64,000 nucleotides of DNA, from positions 124,001 through 188,000 of the forward strand of contig NZ_FNPF01000005.1 in NCBI RefSeq assembly GCF_900107235.1. Reading direction: 5' to 3'. Position numbers and translations under genes: made by a program. How positions within the stretch are numbered: the stretch's first letter is position 1; each line of letters starts with the position of its first letter. The stretch is from Citreimonas salinaria (GTDB lineage Bacteria; Pseudomonadota; Alphaproteobacteria; Rhodobacterales; Rhodobacteraceae). Below, piece by piece: positions 1 to 12,074 of this stretch. The notes beneath the pieces were generated by a model that searched no databases, was not told the DNA's origin, and was given only the letters and a program-made list of their open reading frames with translations.

Positions 1-333
1 GCCGTATTCGCCCTCCTCGATGCGGCGCAGGGCCGAGTCGATCTTGGCGACCAGCTTGCGCTGGCGGTCGCGGGTGCGCAGTTCGATCGCGCGATCGGTC
101 TCCTCGCTCGCGCGGTCGGTGACGTCGGGGATGTTGCGCGTGGCCTGCTGCAATCCCTCGATCGTGTCGCGGCTGTCGGCCAGAAGGTCGGATTTCCATG
201 CCAGAAGCTTGCGCCGGAAGTATTCCAGCTGCTTTTCGTTCATGAAAGGTTCGTCCTCGGCCGGCCGGTAATCGTCAGGCAGGAAACTCTCGGGCTTCAT
301 CTTGATCCCCTCGTCAACGCCAATATCCGACAT
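1..333 (-). CDS. dksA: RNA polymerase-binding transcription factor DksA (3' end off window)
   Basis: DksA binds the RNA polymerase secondary channel and, with ppGpp, mediates the stringent response. The visible 111 residues carry the family's N-terminal part: a start region with EPFMNEKQLEYFRRKLLAWK, then the long coiled coil (about residues 30-100) ending in RRIEEGEYG. The C-terminal C4 zinc finger lies beyond the left edge, so its cysteines cannot be checked. Two starts compete. The ATG at 333 follows AGGGAA. The ATG at 300 (MKPES...) follows GAGGGG at good spacing and matches the usual family N-terminus as I remember it. The gene is divergent from the MoxR gene. Confidence 0.93.
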   Translation of the reverse strand, partial: MSDIGVDEGIKMKPESFLPDDYRPAEDEPFMNEKQLEYFRRKLLAWKSDLLADSRDTIEGLQQATRNIPDVTDRASEETDRAIELRTRDRQRKLVAKIDSALRRIEEGEYG

Positions 334-464
334 GGTATTTTCCCTAGATATCTGGCACCCCTGCGGGCAGCACTTAACCGAAGCCCCGACCGATGTCACT
401 ACACTTTGCCGCGGCAATGTGGCGAAAAGGGGGCAGGTCCGTAACGCTTCGTGAAGGGGACGCC

Positions 465-1307
465 ATGCGCTTCGAAGGCACCGACGCCTACATCGCCACC
501 GAGGATCTCACCATGGCCGTGAACGCCGCGGTGACGCTCGAACGCCCGCTGCTGGTCAAGGGCGAGCCCGGCACCGGCAAGACCGAACTGGCCCGCCAGG
601 TGGCTGACGCGCTGGGCCTGCCGATGCTCGAATGGTCGATCAAGTCGACCACGAAGGCGCAGCAGGGTCTCTACGAATACGACGCGGTTTCGCGCCTGCG
701 CGACAGCCAGCTGGGCGACGAACGGGTGCACGACGTGGCCAACTACATCCGCCGCGGCAAGCTGTGGCAGGCCTTCGACGCCGACGGCAAGGTGGTGCTG
801 CTGATCGACGAGATCGACAAGGCCGACATCGAGTTCCCCAACGACCTTCTGCAGGAACTCGACCGGATGGAGTTCCACGTCTACGAGACCGGAGAGACGA
901 TCCGCGCGCGCCACCGCCCCATCGTGATCATCACCTCGAACAACGAGAAGGAACTGCCCGACGCCTTCCTGCGCCGCTGCTTCTTCCACTACATCCGCTT
1001 CCCGGACGCGGACACGCTGCGCCGCATCGTCGCCGTTCACCATCCCGGCATCAAGCCCGCGCTGCTCAACACGGCGTTGGAACAGTTCTTCGAGATCCGC
1101 GAACAGCCCGGCCTCAAGAAGAAACCGTCCACTTCCGAGGTGCTCGACTGGCTGAAACTCCTGCTGGCCGAGGATCTCGCCCCCGAGGATCTCGAGCGCG
1201 ACGGCGCCAGTGCCCTGCCAAAACTGCACGGCGCGCTGCTGAAGAACGAACAGGACGTGCACCTGTTCGAGCGCCTGGCCTTCATGGCCCGCCGGCAGGG
1301 CCGATAG
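465..1307 (+). CDS. MoxR-family AAA+ ATPase
   Basis: A 280-residue MoxR-type AAA+ ATPase, a chaperone-like ATPase that works with a VWA partner to mature or activate target enzymes. Walker A GEPGTGKTE is near residue 35 and Walker B VVLLIDEIDKAD near 110. Sensor 1 IITSNNEKELPDAFLRRC follows near 160. An upstream in-frame ATG at 393 exists, but the ATG at 465 has AAGGGG about 6 nt before it and begins the conserved MRFEGTDAY. The likely partner is the CoxE-like VWA protein at 5175-6359, which usually sits next door. Here an aidB-like gene and a three-gene string separate them. The gene ends 1 nt before the convergent aidB-like stop codon. Confidence 0.9.
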   Translation: MRFEGTDAYIATEDLTMAVNAAVTLERPLLVKGEPGTGKTELARQVADALGLPMLEWSIKSTTKAQQGLYEYDAVSRLRDSQLGDERVHDVANYIRRGKLWQAFDADGKVVLLIDEIDKADIEFPNDLLQELDRMEFHVYETGETIRARHRPIVIITSNNEKELPDAFLRRCFFHYIRFPDADTLRRIVAVHHPGIKPALLNTALEQFFEIREQPGLKKKPSTSEVLDWLKLLLAEDLAPEDLERDGASALPKLHGALLKNEQDVHLFERLAFMARRQGR

Positions 1308-1308
1308 T

Positions 1309-2919
1309 CTATCCCGCCGCCATCCGGTCCAGAACGACGCCCACCTCGCGCGCGGCCGTGGCGCCCGGCACCCGCCCGCCTTCGCCGGCGGCGCGCGTGA
1401 CCGCGTAGGCGTCGGAAACCGCCGCCGGCGCCCGGCGCAGCAGCACCGACGCCGTCAGCAGCGTCGCCGCCCGTTCGCAGAACCAGCGCCCCTCGGCCTC
1501 GGAGGGCAGGCCCGGCCACCGCGCGGCGAAATCCGCCAGCGCCGCGTCGTAGTGCCGGTTCTCGCCGCGTGCCGCCGCCAGTTCCGCGCGCAACGCCTCG
1601 CCCGCCTCGGGAACGCGCGCCAGCGTGCGCAGGATGTCCAGGCAGATCACGTTGCCCGAGCCCTCCCAGATGCCGTTCAGCGGCGCCTCGCGGTAGAGCA
1701 TCGGCAGGGGCGTGTCGTCGACGTAGCCCATGCCGCCCAGCACCTCCATCGCCTCGGCCACCACGACCGGGCAGCGCTTGTTCGACAGGAACTTCGCCAG
1801 CGCCACGCCGATCCGGGCAAAAGCCGTCTGCGCCGGGTCGTCGAAGGCCTGCGCCACGCGCATCCCCAGCGCCAGCGCGCCCTCGCGGTCCAGCGCCAGG
1901 TCCGCCAGCACCGCGCGCATCAGCGGCTGGTCGATCAGGCGCTTCTGGAACGTGCGCCGCCCGGCGCACCAGTGATGCGCCTCGATCAGCGCGGCCTGCA
2001 TCAGCCCCGCAGGCGCCATCGCCGTGTCCAGCCGGGTGTGGTGCACCATCGCCAGGATCGTACGCACCCCCTGCCCGTCCTCGCCCAGCAGGTAGGCCTC
2101 GGCGCCGTGATACGTGATCTCGGCCGAGGCATTGGCCCGGTTCCCGAGTTTCGCCTTCAGCCGCTCGATCACGATGCCGTTGCGCCCGTCCTCGAGCCAG
2201 CGCGGCACCAGGAAGCACGACAGCCCGGCCCCGGTCTGCGCCAGCGTCAGGAAGGCGTCGGACATGGGCGCCGAGCAGAACCACTTGTGTCCCGTCAGCC
2301 GCCATGCGCCGTCGGCTGGCTCGGCCCGCGTCGCGTTCGCCCGTACGTCAGAGCCGCCCTGCTTCTCGGTCATCGCCATGCCGATCGTGACGCCCGCCTT
2401 GGCGGCCACGGGCGCCACCGCCGGATCGTAGGCGCGGCTCATCGCCTTGTCGCGGAATGCGGCCGCGGGGCCTGTCGCACCCGCCAGCGCGGGGATCGCG
2501 GCGTAGGTCATCGTCATCGGGCAGCAATGGCCCGCCTCGCGCTGGCTGGCCATGTAGACCATCGCGGCATGGGTCGCGTGGCCGCCTGCCGCCCCCTCCC
2601 ACGGCAGCGCGGCGTAACCCGCCGCCAGCCCTGTGCGCATCAGCGCGTGGTATCCGGGGTCGAAGCGCACCTCGTCCAGCCGCCGCCCCGCGCGGTCGAA
2701 GGCCAGGTGCTGCGGTGGATTGGCCTCGGCCGCGCGACCGGCCTCGGCCAGTTCCGGCGACGCCAGCGCCGCGCCGTATTCCGCCAGCGGCCCCGCCTGC
2801 CCGCCCGCCGCATCCACCGCCTCGCGCAGCGCCACGTCGCCGGCCCATGCGTCGCGCAGCGGCGGCGGGCCGGGCTGGTTGGTGACCTCGTGGGTGTCGA
2901 ATCTGTCCTGCGGTCGCAT
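1309..2919 (-). CDS. AidB-like acyl-CoA dehydrogenase
   Basis: A 536-residue FAD-dependent acyl-CoA dehydrogenase of the AidB subfamily. E. coli AidB is 541 residues, belongs to the alkylation (Ada) response, binds DNA and has weak isovaleryl-CoA dehydrogenase activity. Visible family marks are MTEKQGGSDVRANAT (flavin/substrate region, about residue 185), a GHKWFCSAPM segment, and the C-terminal YREAPLNGIWEGSGN motif followed by CLDILR, which closely resembles AidB. The ATG at 2919 is preceded by GGAGGG, so a longer ORF start at 2964 is not used here. No ada or alk gene is nearby. Function as AidB proper versus a short-chain acyl-CoA dehydrogenase is inferred. Confidence 0.85.
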   Translation of the reverse strand: MRPQDRFDTHEVTNQPGPPPLRDAWAGDVALREAVDAAGGQAGPLAEYGAALASPELAEAGRAAEANPPQHLAFDRAGRRLDEVRFDPGYHALMRTGLAAGYAALPWEGAAGGHATHAAMVYMASQREAGHCCPMTMTYAAIPALAGATGPAAAFRDKAMSRAYDPAVAPVAAKAGVTIGMAMTEKQGGSDVRANATRAEPADGAWRLTGHKWFCSAPMSDAFLTLAQTGAGLSCFLVPRWLEDGRNGIVIERLKAKLGNRANASAEITYHGAEAYLLGEDGQGVRTILAMVHHTRLDTAMAPAGLMQAALIEAHHWCAGRRTFQKRLIDQPLMRAVLADLALDREGALALGMRVAQAFDDPAQTAFARIGVALAKFLSNKRCPVVVAEAMEVLGGMGYVDDTPLPMLYREAPLNGIWEGSGNVICLDILRTLARVPEAGEALRAELAAARGENRHYDAALADFAARWPGLPSEAEGRWFCERAATLLTASVLLRRAPAAVSDAYAVTRAAGEGGRVPGATAAREVGVVLDRMAAG

Positions 2920-3101
2920 GGCGTGGCCCTCCCACGCCCAGCCTAGCGCAGCCGCGCGCTGCATCGCATCTGCGACGTGGCGACAGAAGCGTGGCGAAGG
3001 AACCGTGGCCGGCGCGCCGCGGCATCCCGCGAAAGCGCGAGAGTCTGTCGCGCCGCCTCCGCAAGTCGCCTATCGTCGATCCAGCCAAGAGGGACTCGCC
3101 C

Positions 3102-3557
3102 ATGACGAAGCCATCCGCACTCGGGATCCGCCCGCTGACTCCGGAGGACGCGGCGGCGTGGCGCGTGCTCTGGACCGATTACCTCGCCTTCTACGAGACG
3201 CGGCTGGACGAGTCCGTGAAGGACGCGACCTTCGCCCGCCTGCTGGACCCGGCCGAACCCGCGATGAACGCGCTGCTGGCGGAACTCGACGGCAAACCCG
3301 TCGGGCTGGTGCACTACATCTTCCACCGCCATTGCTGGCGCATCGAGGACGTGTGCTACCTGCAGGACCTCTTCACCGCCCCCGAGGCCCGCGGCCGCGG
3401 CGTCGCCCGCGCGCTGATCGAGGCGGTCTACGCCCGCGCCGACGCGAACGGCACTCCGCAGGTCTACTGGACGACGCAGGAGTTCAATCACACCGCCCGC
3501 GCGCTCTACGACAAGGTCGCGCGCCTGACTCCCTTCATCAAGTACCAGCGCCCATGA
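3102..3557 (+). CDS. GNAT family N-acetyltransferase
   Basis: A 151-residue GCN5-related acetyltransferase that transfers acetyl from acetyl-CoA to an unknown amine. The acetyl-CoA-binding motif A is clear: VCYLQDLFTAPEARGRGVAR at about residues 79-98, containing the R/Q-x-x-G-x-G/A signature as ARGRGVA. A following QVYWTTQEFNHTARALYDKV is typical motif B. The start at 3102 has GAGGG about 9 nt upstream; the longer frame from 2991 lacks family similarity. Its stop overlaps the start of the DUF2927 lipoprotein gene (ATGA), so the two are probably translationally coupled. Confidence 0.85.
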   Translation: MTKPSALGIRPLTPEDAAAWRVLWTDYLAFYETRLDESVKDATFARLLDPAEPAMNALLAELDGKPVGLVHYIFHRHCWRIEDVCYLQDLFTAPEARGRGVARALIEAVYARADANGTPQVYWTTQEFNHTARALYDKVARLTPFIKYQRP

Positions 3558-4954
3558 GCGCCCGGCAGCTCCTTGCCCCGGCGCTGGCGCTGGCGGCTGC
3601 CCTGTCGCTGACCGGCTGCGCCGATCACGAGGCCGGGGAAGTGGCCAGCCGCGCGCGTCCGGCCGCAACGGCGCCCGCCCTGCCCGCGATGAAAAGCTTC
3701 CGCGTCGCGCGGCCCCATGCCTCTCAGGGGTCCAACACCGACCTGGCGCGCGATTTCCTCGACCTCGCCTTCGCGCTGGAATCGGGCAGTCCGCTGCCAA
3801 GCATGACCCGCTTCGAGGGGCCGATCGCCGTGCGCCTGACCGGCGCGCCGCCGCCCTCGCTCCGGGCCGACCTGACGCGGCTGCTCGCGCGTCTGCGGAC
3901 CGAGGCCGGCATCGACATCCGCCAGACCCGCCAGGGCCCCGCGCAGATCACCATCGAGGCCGTGCGCCGCGACGACATCCGCGCCGCCCTTCCCGACGCG
4001 GCGTGCTTCGTCGTGCCCAACATCGCCTCGCTCGACGAATACTTCCGCGCGCGCGGCAGCGACCGGACGCGCTGGTCGCTGCTGCGCCGGCGCGAGCGGC
4101 TTGCGATCTTCCTGCCCGCCGATGCCAGCCCGCAAGAGGCCCGCGACTGCCTGCACGAGGAACTGGCCCAGGCCATCGGCCCGCTCAACGACCTCTACCG
4201 CCTGCCCGACAGCGTCTTCAACGACGACAATTTCCACACGGTCCTGACCGGCTACGACATGCTGATGCTGCGTCTCTACCACGACCCCGCGCTGGCCAAC
4301 GGCATGACCCGCGCGCAGGCCGCCGCCCGCCTGCCGGCGATCCTGGCGCGGCTGAACCCGCAGGGCGAGGGGCGCGCGCCCCGCGGCCTGCCCGCCACGC
4401 CGCGGGCCTGGATCGGCGCGATCCAGACCGCGCTCGGCCCCGGCGCGCATCCGGTCGACCGCCGCCGCGCCGCGCGCGACGCCGTGCGCATCGCCACCCA
4501 GGCGGGGTGGCGCGACCATCGCCGCGGGTTCTCGCATTTCGCCCTCGGCCGGCTGATCCAGGGCATCGACCCCACCGGCGCCGAGCGTCAGTTCACCCTG
4601 GCCCTGCGGCATTTCGGCAGCGGGCCGGACACCGCCCTGCACCGGGCCCACGCGGCGGCGCAACTGGCCGGCCACGCGCTGGCGCGCGGCGACGGCGACG
4701 CCGCCCTTGCGCTGCTCGCCCCGTACATGACCGTCGCGGCCGAGGCCGAGAATGCCGCGCTTCTGGCCACGCTGATGCTGCTGCGGGCCGAGGCGCTCGA
4801 GATGACCGGCCGCGTCTCCGAGGCGCGCGCGGTGCGGCTGGACAGCCTGGGCTGGGCGCGATACGGCTTCGGCCCGGACTGGGCGGTGCGCGCCAAGCTG
4901 CACGAGATCGGCGCGCTGCCCCCGGAGGACCGCAAGAGCAGGGGCGCGTCATGA
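3554..4954 (+). CDS. DUF2927 lipoprotein
   Basis: A 466-residue protein with a lipoprotein signal (lipobox LTGC, cysteine 22) and a DUF2927 domain over roughly residues 55-290. Recognisable parts include FLDLAFALESGSPLPSMTRF, a CFVVPN segment, the conserved CLHEELAQAIGPLNDLYRLP block, and FNDDNFHTVLTGYDMLMLRL. The C-terminal third is alpha-helical and TPR-like (alternating Ala/Leu helices from about residue 340). The function of DUF2927 is not established. A secreted, membrane-anchored protein is all that can be inferred. The gene overlaps both neighbours by ATGA, which makes it the middle of a three-gene unit. Confidence 0.82.
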   Translation: MSARQLLAPALALAAALSLTGCADHEAGEVASRARPAATAPALPAMKSFRVARPHASQGSNTDLARDFLDLAFALESGSPLPSMTRFEGPIAVRLTGAPPPSLRADLTRLLARLRTEAGIDIRQTRQGPAQITIEAVRRDDIRAALPDAACFVVPNIASLDEYFRARGSDRTRWSLLRRRERLAIFLPADASPQEARDCLHEELAQAIGPLNDLYRLPDSVFNDDNFHTVLTGYDMLMLRLYHDPALANGMTRAQAAARLPAILARLNPQGEGRAPRGLPATPRAWIGAIQTALGPGAHPVDRRRAARDAVRIATQAGWRDHRRGFSHFALGRLIQGIDPTGAERQFTLALRHFGSGPDTALHRAHAAAQLAGHALARGDGDAALALLAPYMTVAAEAENAALLATLMLLRAEALEMTGRVSEARAVRLDSLGWARYGFGPDWAVRAKLHEIGALPPEDRKSRGAS

Positions 4955-5115
4955 TCATATTGCTGGGCATCCTCGGCGGCGCGATCGCCGGCGCACTCGT
5001 CGCCCGCCGCCGCAAGGGCAACGCCGCGGACATCGCCCAATACGCGGTGGTCTATGCCATCGCCTTCGGGCTGCTGGGCTTCATCGTCACCATCGTCATC
5101 GAACGGTTGCTGTAA
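4951..5115 (+). CDS. Small membrane protein, two predicted TM helices
   Basis: A 54-residue product that begins inside the stop region of the DUF2927 gene (ATGA overlap). It starts IILLGILGGAIAGALVA, then a positively charged loop RRRKGN, then a second hydrophobic stretch ending in VTIVIERLL. This gives two membrane helices joined by a basic cytoplasmic loop. I do not recognise a named family. The tight overlap and the very clean hydrophobic pattern argue that it is translated. It may assist the upstream lipoprotein, but this is inference from position only. Confidence 0.7.
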   Translation: MIILLGILGGAIAGALVARRRKGNAADIAQYAVVYAIAFGLLGFIVTIVIERLL

Positions 5116-5174
5116 TCCGCCCGGTGATCGCCCCGCCCATTGCCGCCACCCTCGCACGCCCCTAGGCTGCGACC

Positions 5175-6359
5175 ATGTTCGTTCCCTTCTTCGAGACCCT
5201 GCGCAAGGCCGGCGTGCCGGTATCCCTGCGCGAATACCTCGCCTTCCTCGACGGGATGGCGGCGGGACTCGCGACCTACGACGTCGACGCGTTCTACTAC
5301 CTCGCGCGGACCGCGATGGTGAAGGACGAGCGTCACATCGACCGCTTCGACCGCGCCTTCGCGCAGACGTTCTCCGGGCTCGAGGCGATCACCGCCGGCG
5401 ACGTGCTGGACGCGGTCGACATTCCCGAAGACTGGCTGCGCAAGCTGGCCGAGAAACACCTGTCCGACGCCGAGAAGGCCGAGATCGAGGCGCTGGGCGG
5501 CTTCGACAAGCTGATGGAGACGCTGAAGGAGCGCCTCGCGGAACAGCAAAAGCGCCACCAGGGCGGCAGCAAGTGGATCGGCACCGCCGGCACCTCGCCC
5601 TTCGGCGCCTACGGCTACAACCCCGAGGGCGTGCGCATCGGCCAGCACGAAAGCCGCCACCGCCGCGCCGTGAAGGTCTGGGACAAGCGCGAGTTCCGAG
5701 ACCTCGACGACAGCGTCGAGCTGGGCACGCGCAACATCAAGGTCGCGCTCAAGCGCCTGCGCCGCTGGGCGCGCGACGGCGCGGCCGAGGAGCTGGACCT
5801 CGACGGCACGATACGCTCGACCGCGCATAACGGCTATCTCGACGTCAAGACGCGCCCCGAGCGGCGCAACGCCGTGAAGGTGCTGCTGTTCTTCGATATC
5901 GGCGGGTCGATGGACGACCACGTCGCGGTGGTCGAGGAATTGTTCAGCGCCGCCCGCGCCGAGTTCAAGCATCTCGAACACTGGTATTTCCACAACTGCC
6001 TGTACGAGGGCGTGTGGCGCGACAATCGCCGCCGCTGGGACGCGCAGACGCCCACCTGGGAGGTGCTCAACACCTTCGGACCGGACTACAAGTGCATCTT
6101 CGTGGGCGACGCAAGCATGAGCCCTTACGAGATCGCCTATCCGGGGGGCGCCAACGAGCACTGGAACGCGGAGGCCGGCCAGACCTGGCTGGAACGCGCG
6201 CGCCGGCAATGGCCGGACCACCTGTGGATCAACCCGGTCCCCGAGAAGCACTGGCAATACACGCCCTCGATCGGGATGATCCGCGAGATATTCGACGACC
6301 GCATGGTGCCGATGACCCTGGACGGGCTGGACCGCGGGATCCGGATGCTGGCGCGCTGA
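5175..6359 (+). CDS. VWA domain protein, CoxE-like
   Basis: A 394-residue protein with a von Willebrand A domain in its C-terminal half. The metal-site motif is FFDIGGSMDDH near residue 240, i.e. D-x-G-x-S where the classical MIDAS is D-x-S-x-S; I recall this variant as normal in the CoxE-like family. A second conserved element, CIFVGDASMSPYEI, follows near residue 310. Proteins of this kind act with MoxR ATPases to load metals or activate enzymes. The matching MoxR gene is at 465-1307 on the same strand, interrupted by four unrelated genes. What the pair serves cannot be told from this window. Confidence 0.85.
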   Translation: MFVPFFETLRKAGVPVSLREYLAFLDGMAAGLATYDVDAFYYLARTAMVKDERHIDRFDRAFAQTFSGLEAITAGDVLDAVDIPEDWLRKLAEKHLSDAEKAEIEALGGFDKLMETLKERLAEQQKRHQGGSKWIGTAGTSPFGAYGYNPEGVRIGQHESRHRRAVKVWDKREFRDLDDSVELGTRNIKVALKRLRRWARDGAAEELDLDGTIRSTAHNGYLDVKTRPERRNAVKVLLFFDIGGSMDDHVAVVEELFSAARAEFKHLEHWYFHNCLYEGVWRDNRRRWDAQTPTWEVLNTFGPDYKCIFVGDASMSPYEIAYPGGANEHWNAEAGQTWLERARRQWPDHLWINPVPEKHWQYTPSIGMIREIFDDRMVPMTLDGLDRGIRMLAR

Positions 6360-6380
6360 GCGCGACCACGGCCGCGCCTT

Positions 6381-6914
6381 TCAGCGGCGGCTTTCGGCCC
6401 GACGCATCCATTGCTGCACCACCTGCGAGGCCGACCGCGCTAGATGGCCGTGGTTCTCGTGGATGAGCAGGCGGTTCACCTGCTGCAGACGGTCCAGTTC
6501 TTGCTGCAACGTGCCGGCATGGGCGCTGGTGCGCCGTTCGATGTCGACCAGCCGCGTCACGTCGAATTGCGAGCCGACGAAATACTTGATCTCGCCACGT
6601 CCGGTGCGCAGCGGTTCGATGAACAGCAGGTTGTCGAAATCAAAGCCGCCGCGCGTGCGGTTGCGCAGCACCACCTGCGTCGAGCGCCCCCCCTCCAGCG
6701 CGTCTCGCAGGGTCTCGCGCGCCTCTTCGTTGGCGTGACCGTCCTGCAGGAAGCGGCAGTTGCGGTCCTGCACATCCTTGTTGGCATACCCGGTCAGCGC
6801 CTCGAAGGCCGGGTTGGCGTAGATCAGCGGATGGTCGGGCTGCATGGCGTCAGACAGCACGAGCGCGACCGAACTGCGGTGCAGGAAGTCGATCGCGTCC
6901 CTGATATCCTCCAT
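6381..6914 (-). CDS. Short LOV (blue-light) PAS protein
   Basis: A 177-residue LOV-domain protein. LOV domains bind FMN and form a cysteinyl adduct under blue light. The flavin-binding signature is RNCRFLQ with photoactive cysteine 53, preceded by YANPAFEALTGY and followed by the strand region FDFDNLLFIEPL and KYFVGSQFDVT, whose Asn and Gln residues contact FMN in the family. After the PAS core comes a C-terminal helical tail (about residues 125-177) with no recognisable output domain, so this is a short LOV protein. The ATG at 6914 has AAGGCGGA upstream. It is divergent from a CheB-CheR-HWE kinase 77 bp away, which suggests joint signalling. Confidence 0.9.
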   Translation of the reverse strand: MEDIRDAIDFLHRSSVALVLSDAMQPDHPLIYANPAFEALTGYANKDVQDRNCRFLQDGHANEEARETLRDALEGGRSTQVVLRNRTRGGFDFDNLLFIEPLRTGRGEIKYFVGSQFDVTRLVDIERRTSAHAGTLQQELDRLQQVNRLLIHENHGHLARSASQVVQQWMRRAESRR

Positions 6915-6991
6915 CGCGCAATCCGCCTTTCCGCTCCGTTTCTCTGCGTGTAGGTAACTACCAACACCAGCAGCCGCGGACAAACCCAAAG

Positions 6992-10462
<3,471 letters not shown>

Positions 10463-10790
10463 GTTGCTCTACGTCGAGGACGAGGTGATCATCAGCCTTG
10501 AAACCGCCGAGACCCTGCGGGAAACCTTCGGCTTCGACGTGACGCTGGCGCATACGCTGGACGCAGCGAAACGCCAGATGGCCAAGCAGCATTTCACCCA
10601 CGCGCTGCTGGACGTGAACCTCGGCCGTGGAGAGACCACGACCGAGCTCGCCCAGAAGCTGTCCGAGGATGGCGCGACGGTGGTGTTCTGCACCGGCTAT
10701 TCCCGCGGCGAGTTCGACGGCATCACGCATTATCCCGTGGTCGAAAAGCCTTTCCGCGCCGAGGAACTCGCCCCCCATTTCGGCCACTGA

Positions 10791-11160
10791 CGCTTTCGCC
10801 GCACCGGCCGGAGCAACCCGCATCACGTCCGGCCACGCCCCCTGCCCGTCCGCCCGCATGCCGTCGCGCCGATCCGCCTGCGGCGCTGCCCTGCGCTTCC
10901 GCGCGCCCTCACGATCCACCGCACCGCCTCGAGCGCCGGCAGATTCAGCCGGTCGCAGGCGCGTTCTTCGCCTGCCACTCTTGACGGAACCTGAATCCGT
11001 CTCTGCAAGCCATTGATATCGCTAAGCCGCCTTCATGTCCCACCGTGGGACACACGCAAACGCGCCCGCCCGGCCCGAAAATATCCGCTCGGAACACGCC
11101 GCCCTCGCGCGCGTTGGCAAGGCGAAAGACAAGCATCGCCAACAGAACGGAAAGAGTCCC
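10791..11160. other. 370-bp intergenic region
   Basis: No convincing gene on either strand. ORFs here are GC-driven and lack ribosome binding sites. It holds a 17-bp perfect palindrome (listed separately) and, just before the transglycosylase start, GGAAAGAG as its ribosome binding site. A TTGACG at 10981 could be a -35 box, but no fitting -10 follows, so no promoter is called. Confidence 0.5.
11036..11052. repeat. 17-bp palindrome TGTCCCACCGTGGGACA, copy 1
   Basis: Perfect inverted repeat with 8-nt arms TGTCCCAC / GTGGGACA around a single C. A second copy with the central base changed to G lies at 49514-49530 in another intergenic region. There is no T-run, so a protein-binding site or a dispersed small repeat is more likely than a terminator. 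It lies 109 bp upstream of the transglycosylase start. Confidence 0.6.
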
Positions 11161-11964
11161 ATGCGCGCCGCGATCACCGCCTTCCTCGCCAGCCTCGCAA
11201 CCCTCTCCACCCCTGCGCTCGCCGCCTCCTGCGGCAATTCCGCGTCGGGGTTCGAGCCGTGGAAGGCAGAATTCGCCCAGGAGGCCCGCAATGCCGGCGT
11301 CGGCCAGCGCGGCCTGCAGGCGCTGTCGCAGGCCCGCTACTCGCAGCCGACGATCAACGCCGACCGAAACCAGACCGGCGTGCGCTACTCGATCGACGAG
11401 TTCATCCGCATCCGTCTCGGCTCGCTCGACTCCTTCGCGGCGCAGGCCGAGCAGCGCATCGCGCGAAATGCCGGACTGTATGATGCGCTGGAACGCCGTT
11501 TCGGCGTGCCCGCCTCGATCCTGGCGTCGATCCACGGGATGGAGACGGGCTTCGGCCGCACGATGGGCTCCGAGCCGGTCGTGTCCTCGATCCTGACCGT
11601 GGCCTACGATTGCCGCCGCTCGGACTTTTTCACCCCGCACGCCATCGCGGCGCTGAAGATGGTCGATCGCGGTATGCTGGCCCCCGACCAGGTGGGCGCG
11701 TATCACGGCGAGCTTGGCCATACCCAGTTCCTGCCCGGCAACGCGCTGCGGTACGGCGTCGACGCGGACGGCAACGGCACCGTGAATTTCTACAACGCCG
11801 CTGACGCGCTGGCCTCGACCGCGAACTTCCTGCGCCAGAAGGGCTGGCAGCCCGGCGCCGGCTACATGCCCGGCCAGCCGAACTTCCGCGTACTGAACGA
11901 ATGGAACGCCGCGACGGTCTATCAAGAGGCCATCGCCCGCGCCGCGCAGCGCATCGACCAGTAG
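11161..11964 (+). CDS. Lytic murein transglycosylase (MltB/SLT_2-like)
   Basis: A 267-residue secreted protein with a clear Sec signal peptide (MRAAITAFLASLATLSTPALA, cut near residue 21) and an SLT_2-type lytic transglycosylase domain. Such enzymes cleave the MurNAc-GlcNAc bond of peptidoglycan to give 1,6-anhydroMurNAc. The catalytic glutamate is the E of IHGMETGFG (about residue 127); AYHGELGHTQFLPG and a YNAADALASTANFL helix follow as in MltB. It is shorter than E. coli MltB and lacks a lipobox, so it should be soluble in the periplasm. The start is supported by GGAAAGAG 5 nt upstream. Confidence 0.9.
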   Translation: MRAAITAFLASLATLSTPALAASCGNSASGFEPWKAEFAQEARNAGVGQRGLQALSQARYSQPTINADRNQTGVRYSIDEFIRIRLGSLDSFAAQAEQRIARNAGLYDALERRFGVPASILASIHGMETGFGRTMGSEPVVSSILTVAYDCRRSDFFTPHAIAALKMVDRGMLAPDQVGAYHGELGHTQFLPGNALRYGVDADGNGTVNFYNAADALASTANFLRQKGWQPGAGYMPGQPNFRVLNEWNAATVYQEAIARAAQRIDQ

Positions 11965-11981
11965 CCCGCGAATGTTCCCGG

Positions 11982-12027
11982 GACCTGCGCCGAGCCCCTG
12001 CATAGCGGGTGTGCATCGGCGCAGGTC
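11982..12027 (+). terminator. Hairpin after transglycosylase gene
   Basis: Perfect 12-bp arms GACCTGCGCCGA (11982-11993) and TCGGCGCAGGTC (12016-12027) enclose a 22-nt loop. It begins 17 nt after the transglycosylase stop codon. There is no U-tract, so it may be an mRNA 3'-end stabiliser or a factor-dependent terminator. Confidence 0.5.
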
Positions 12028-12056
12028 GTATTGCGGCGGCCGGCCGCATAGGTCCG

Positions 12057-12074
12057 CTCCATCACATGATGGAG
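12057..12074. promoter_or_regulatory. Inverted repeat overlapping the RBS of the OYE gene
   Basis: CTCCATCA-CA-TGATGGAG is a perfect 8+2+8 inverted repeat. Its right arm contains the GGAGG that serves the ATG at 12081. It could be a repressor operator, as reductases of this family often sit under a dedicated repressor, or an RNA hairpin that hides the ribosome binding site. Confidence 0.5.
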
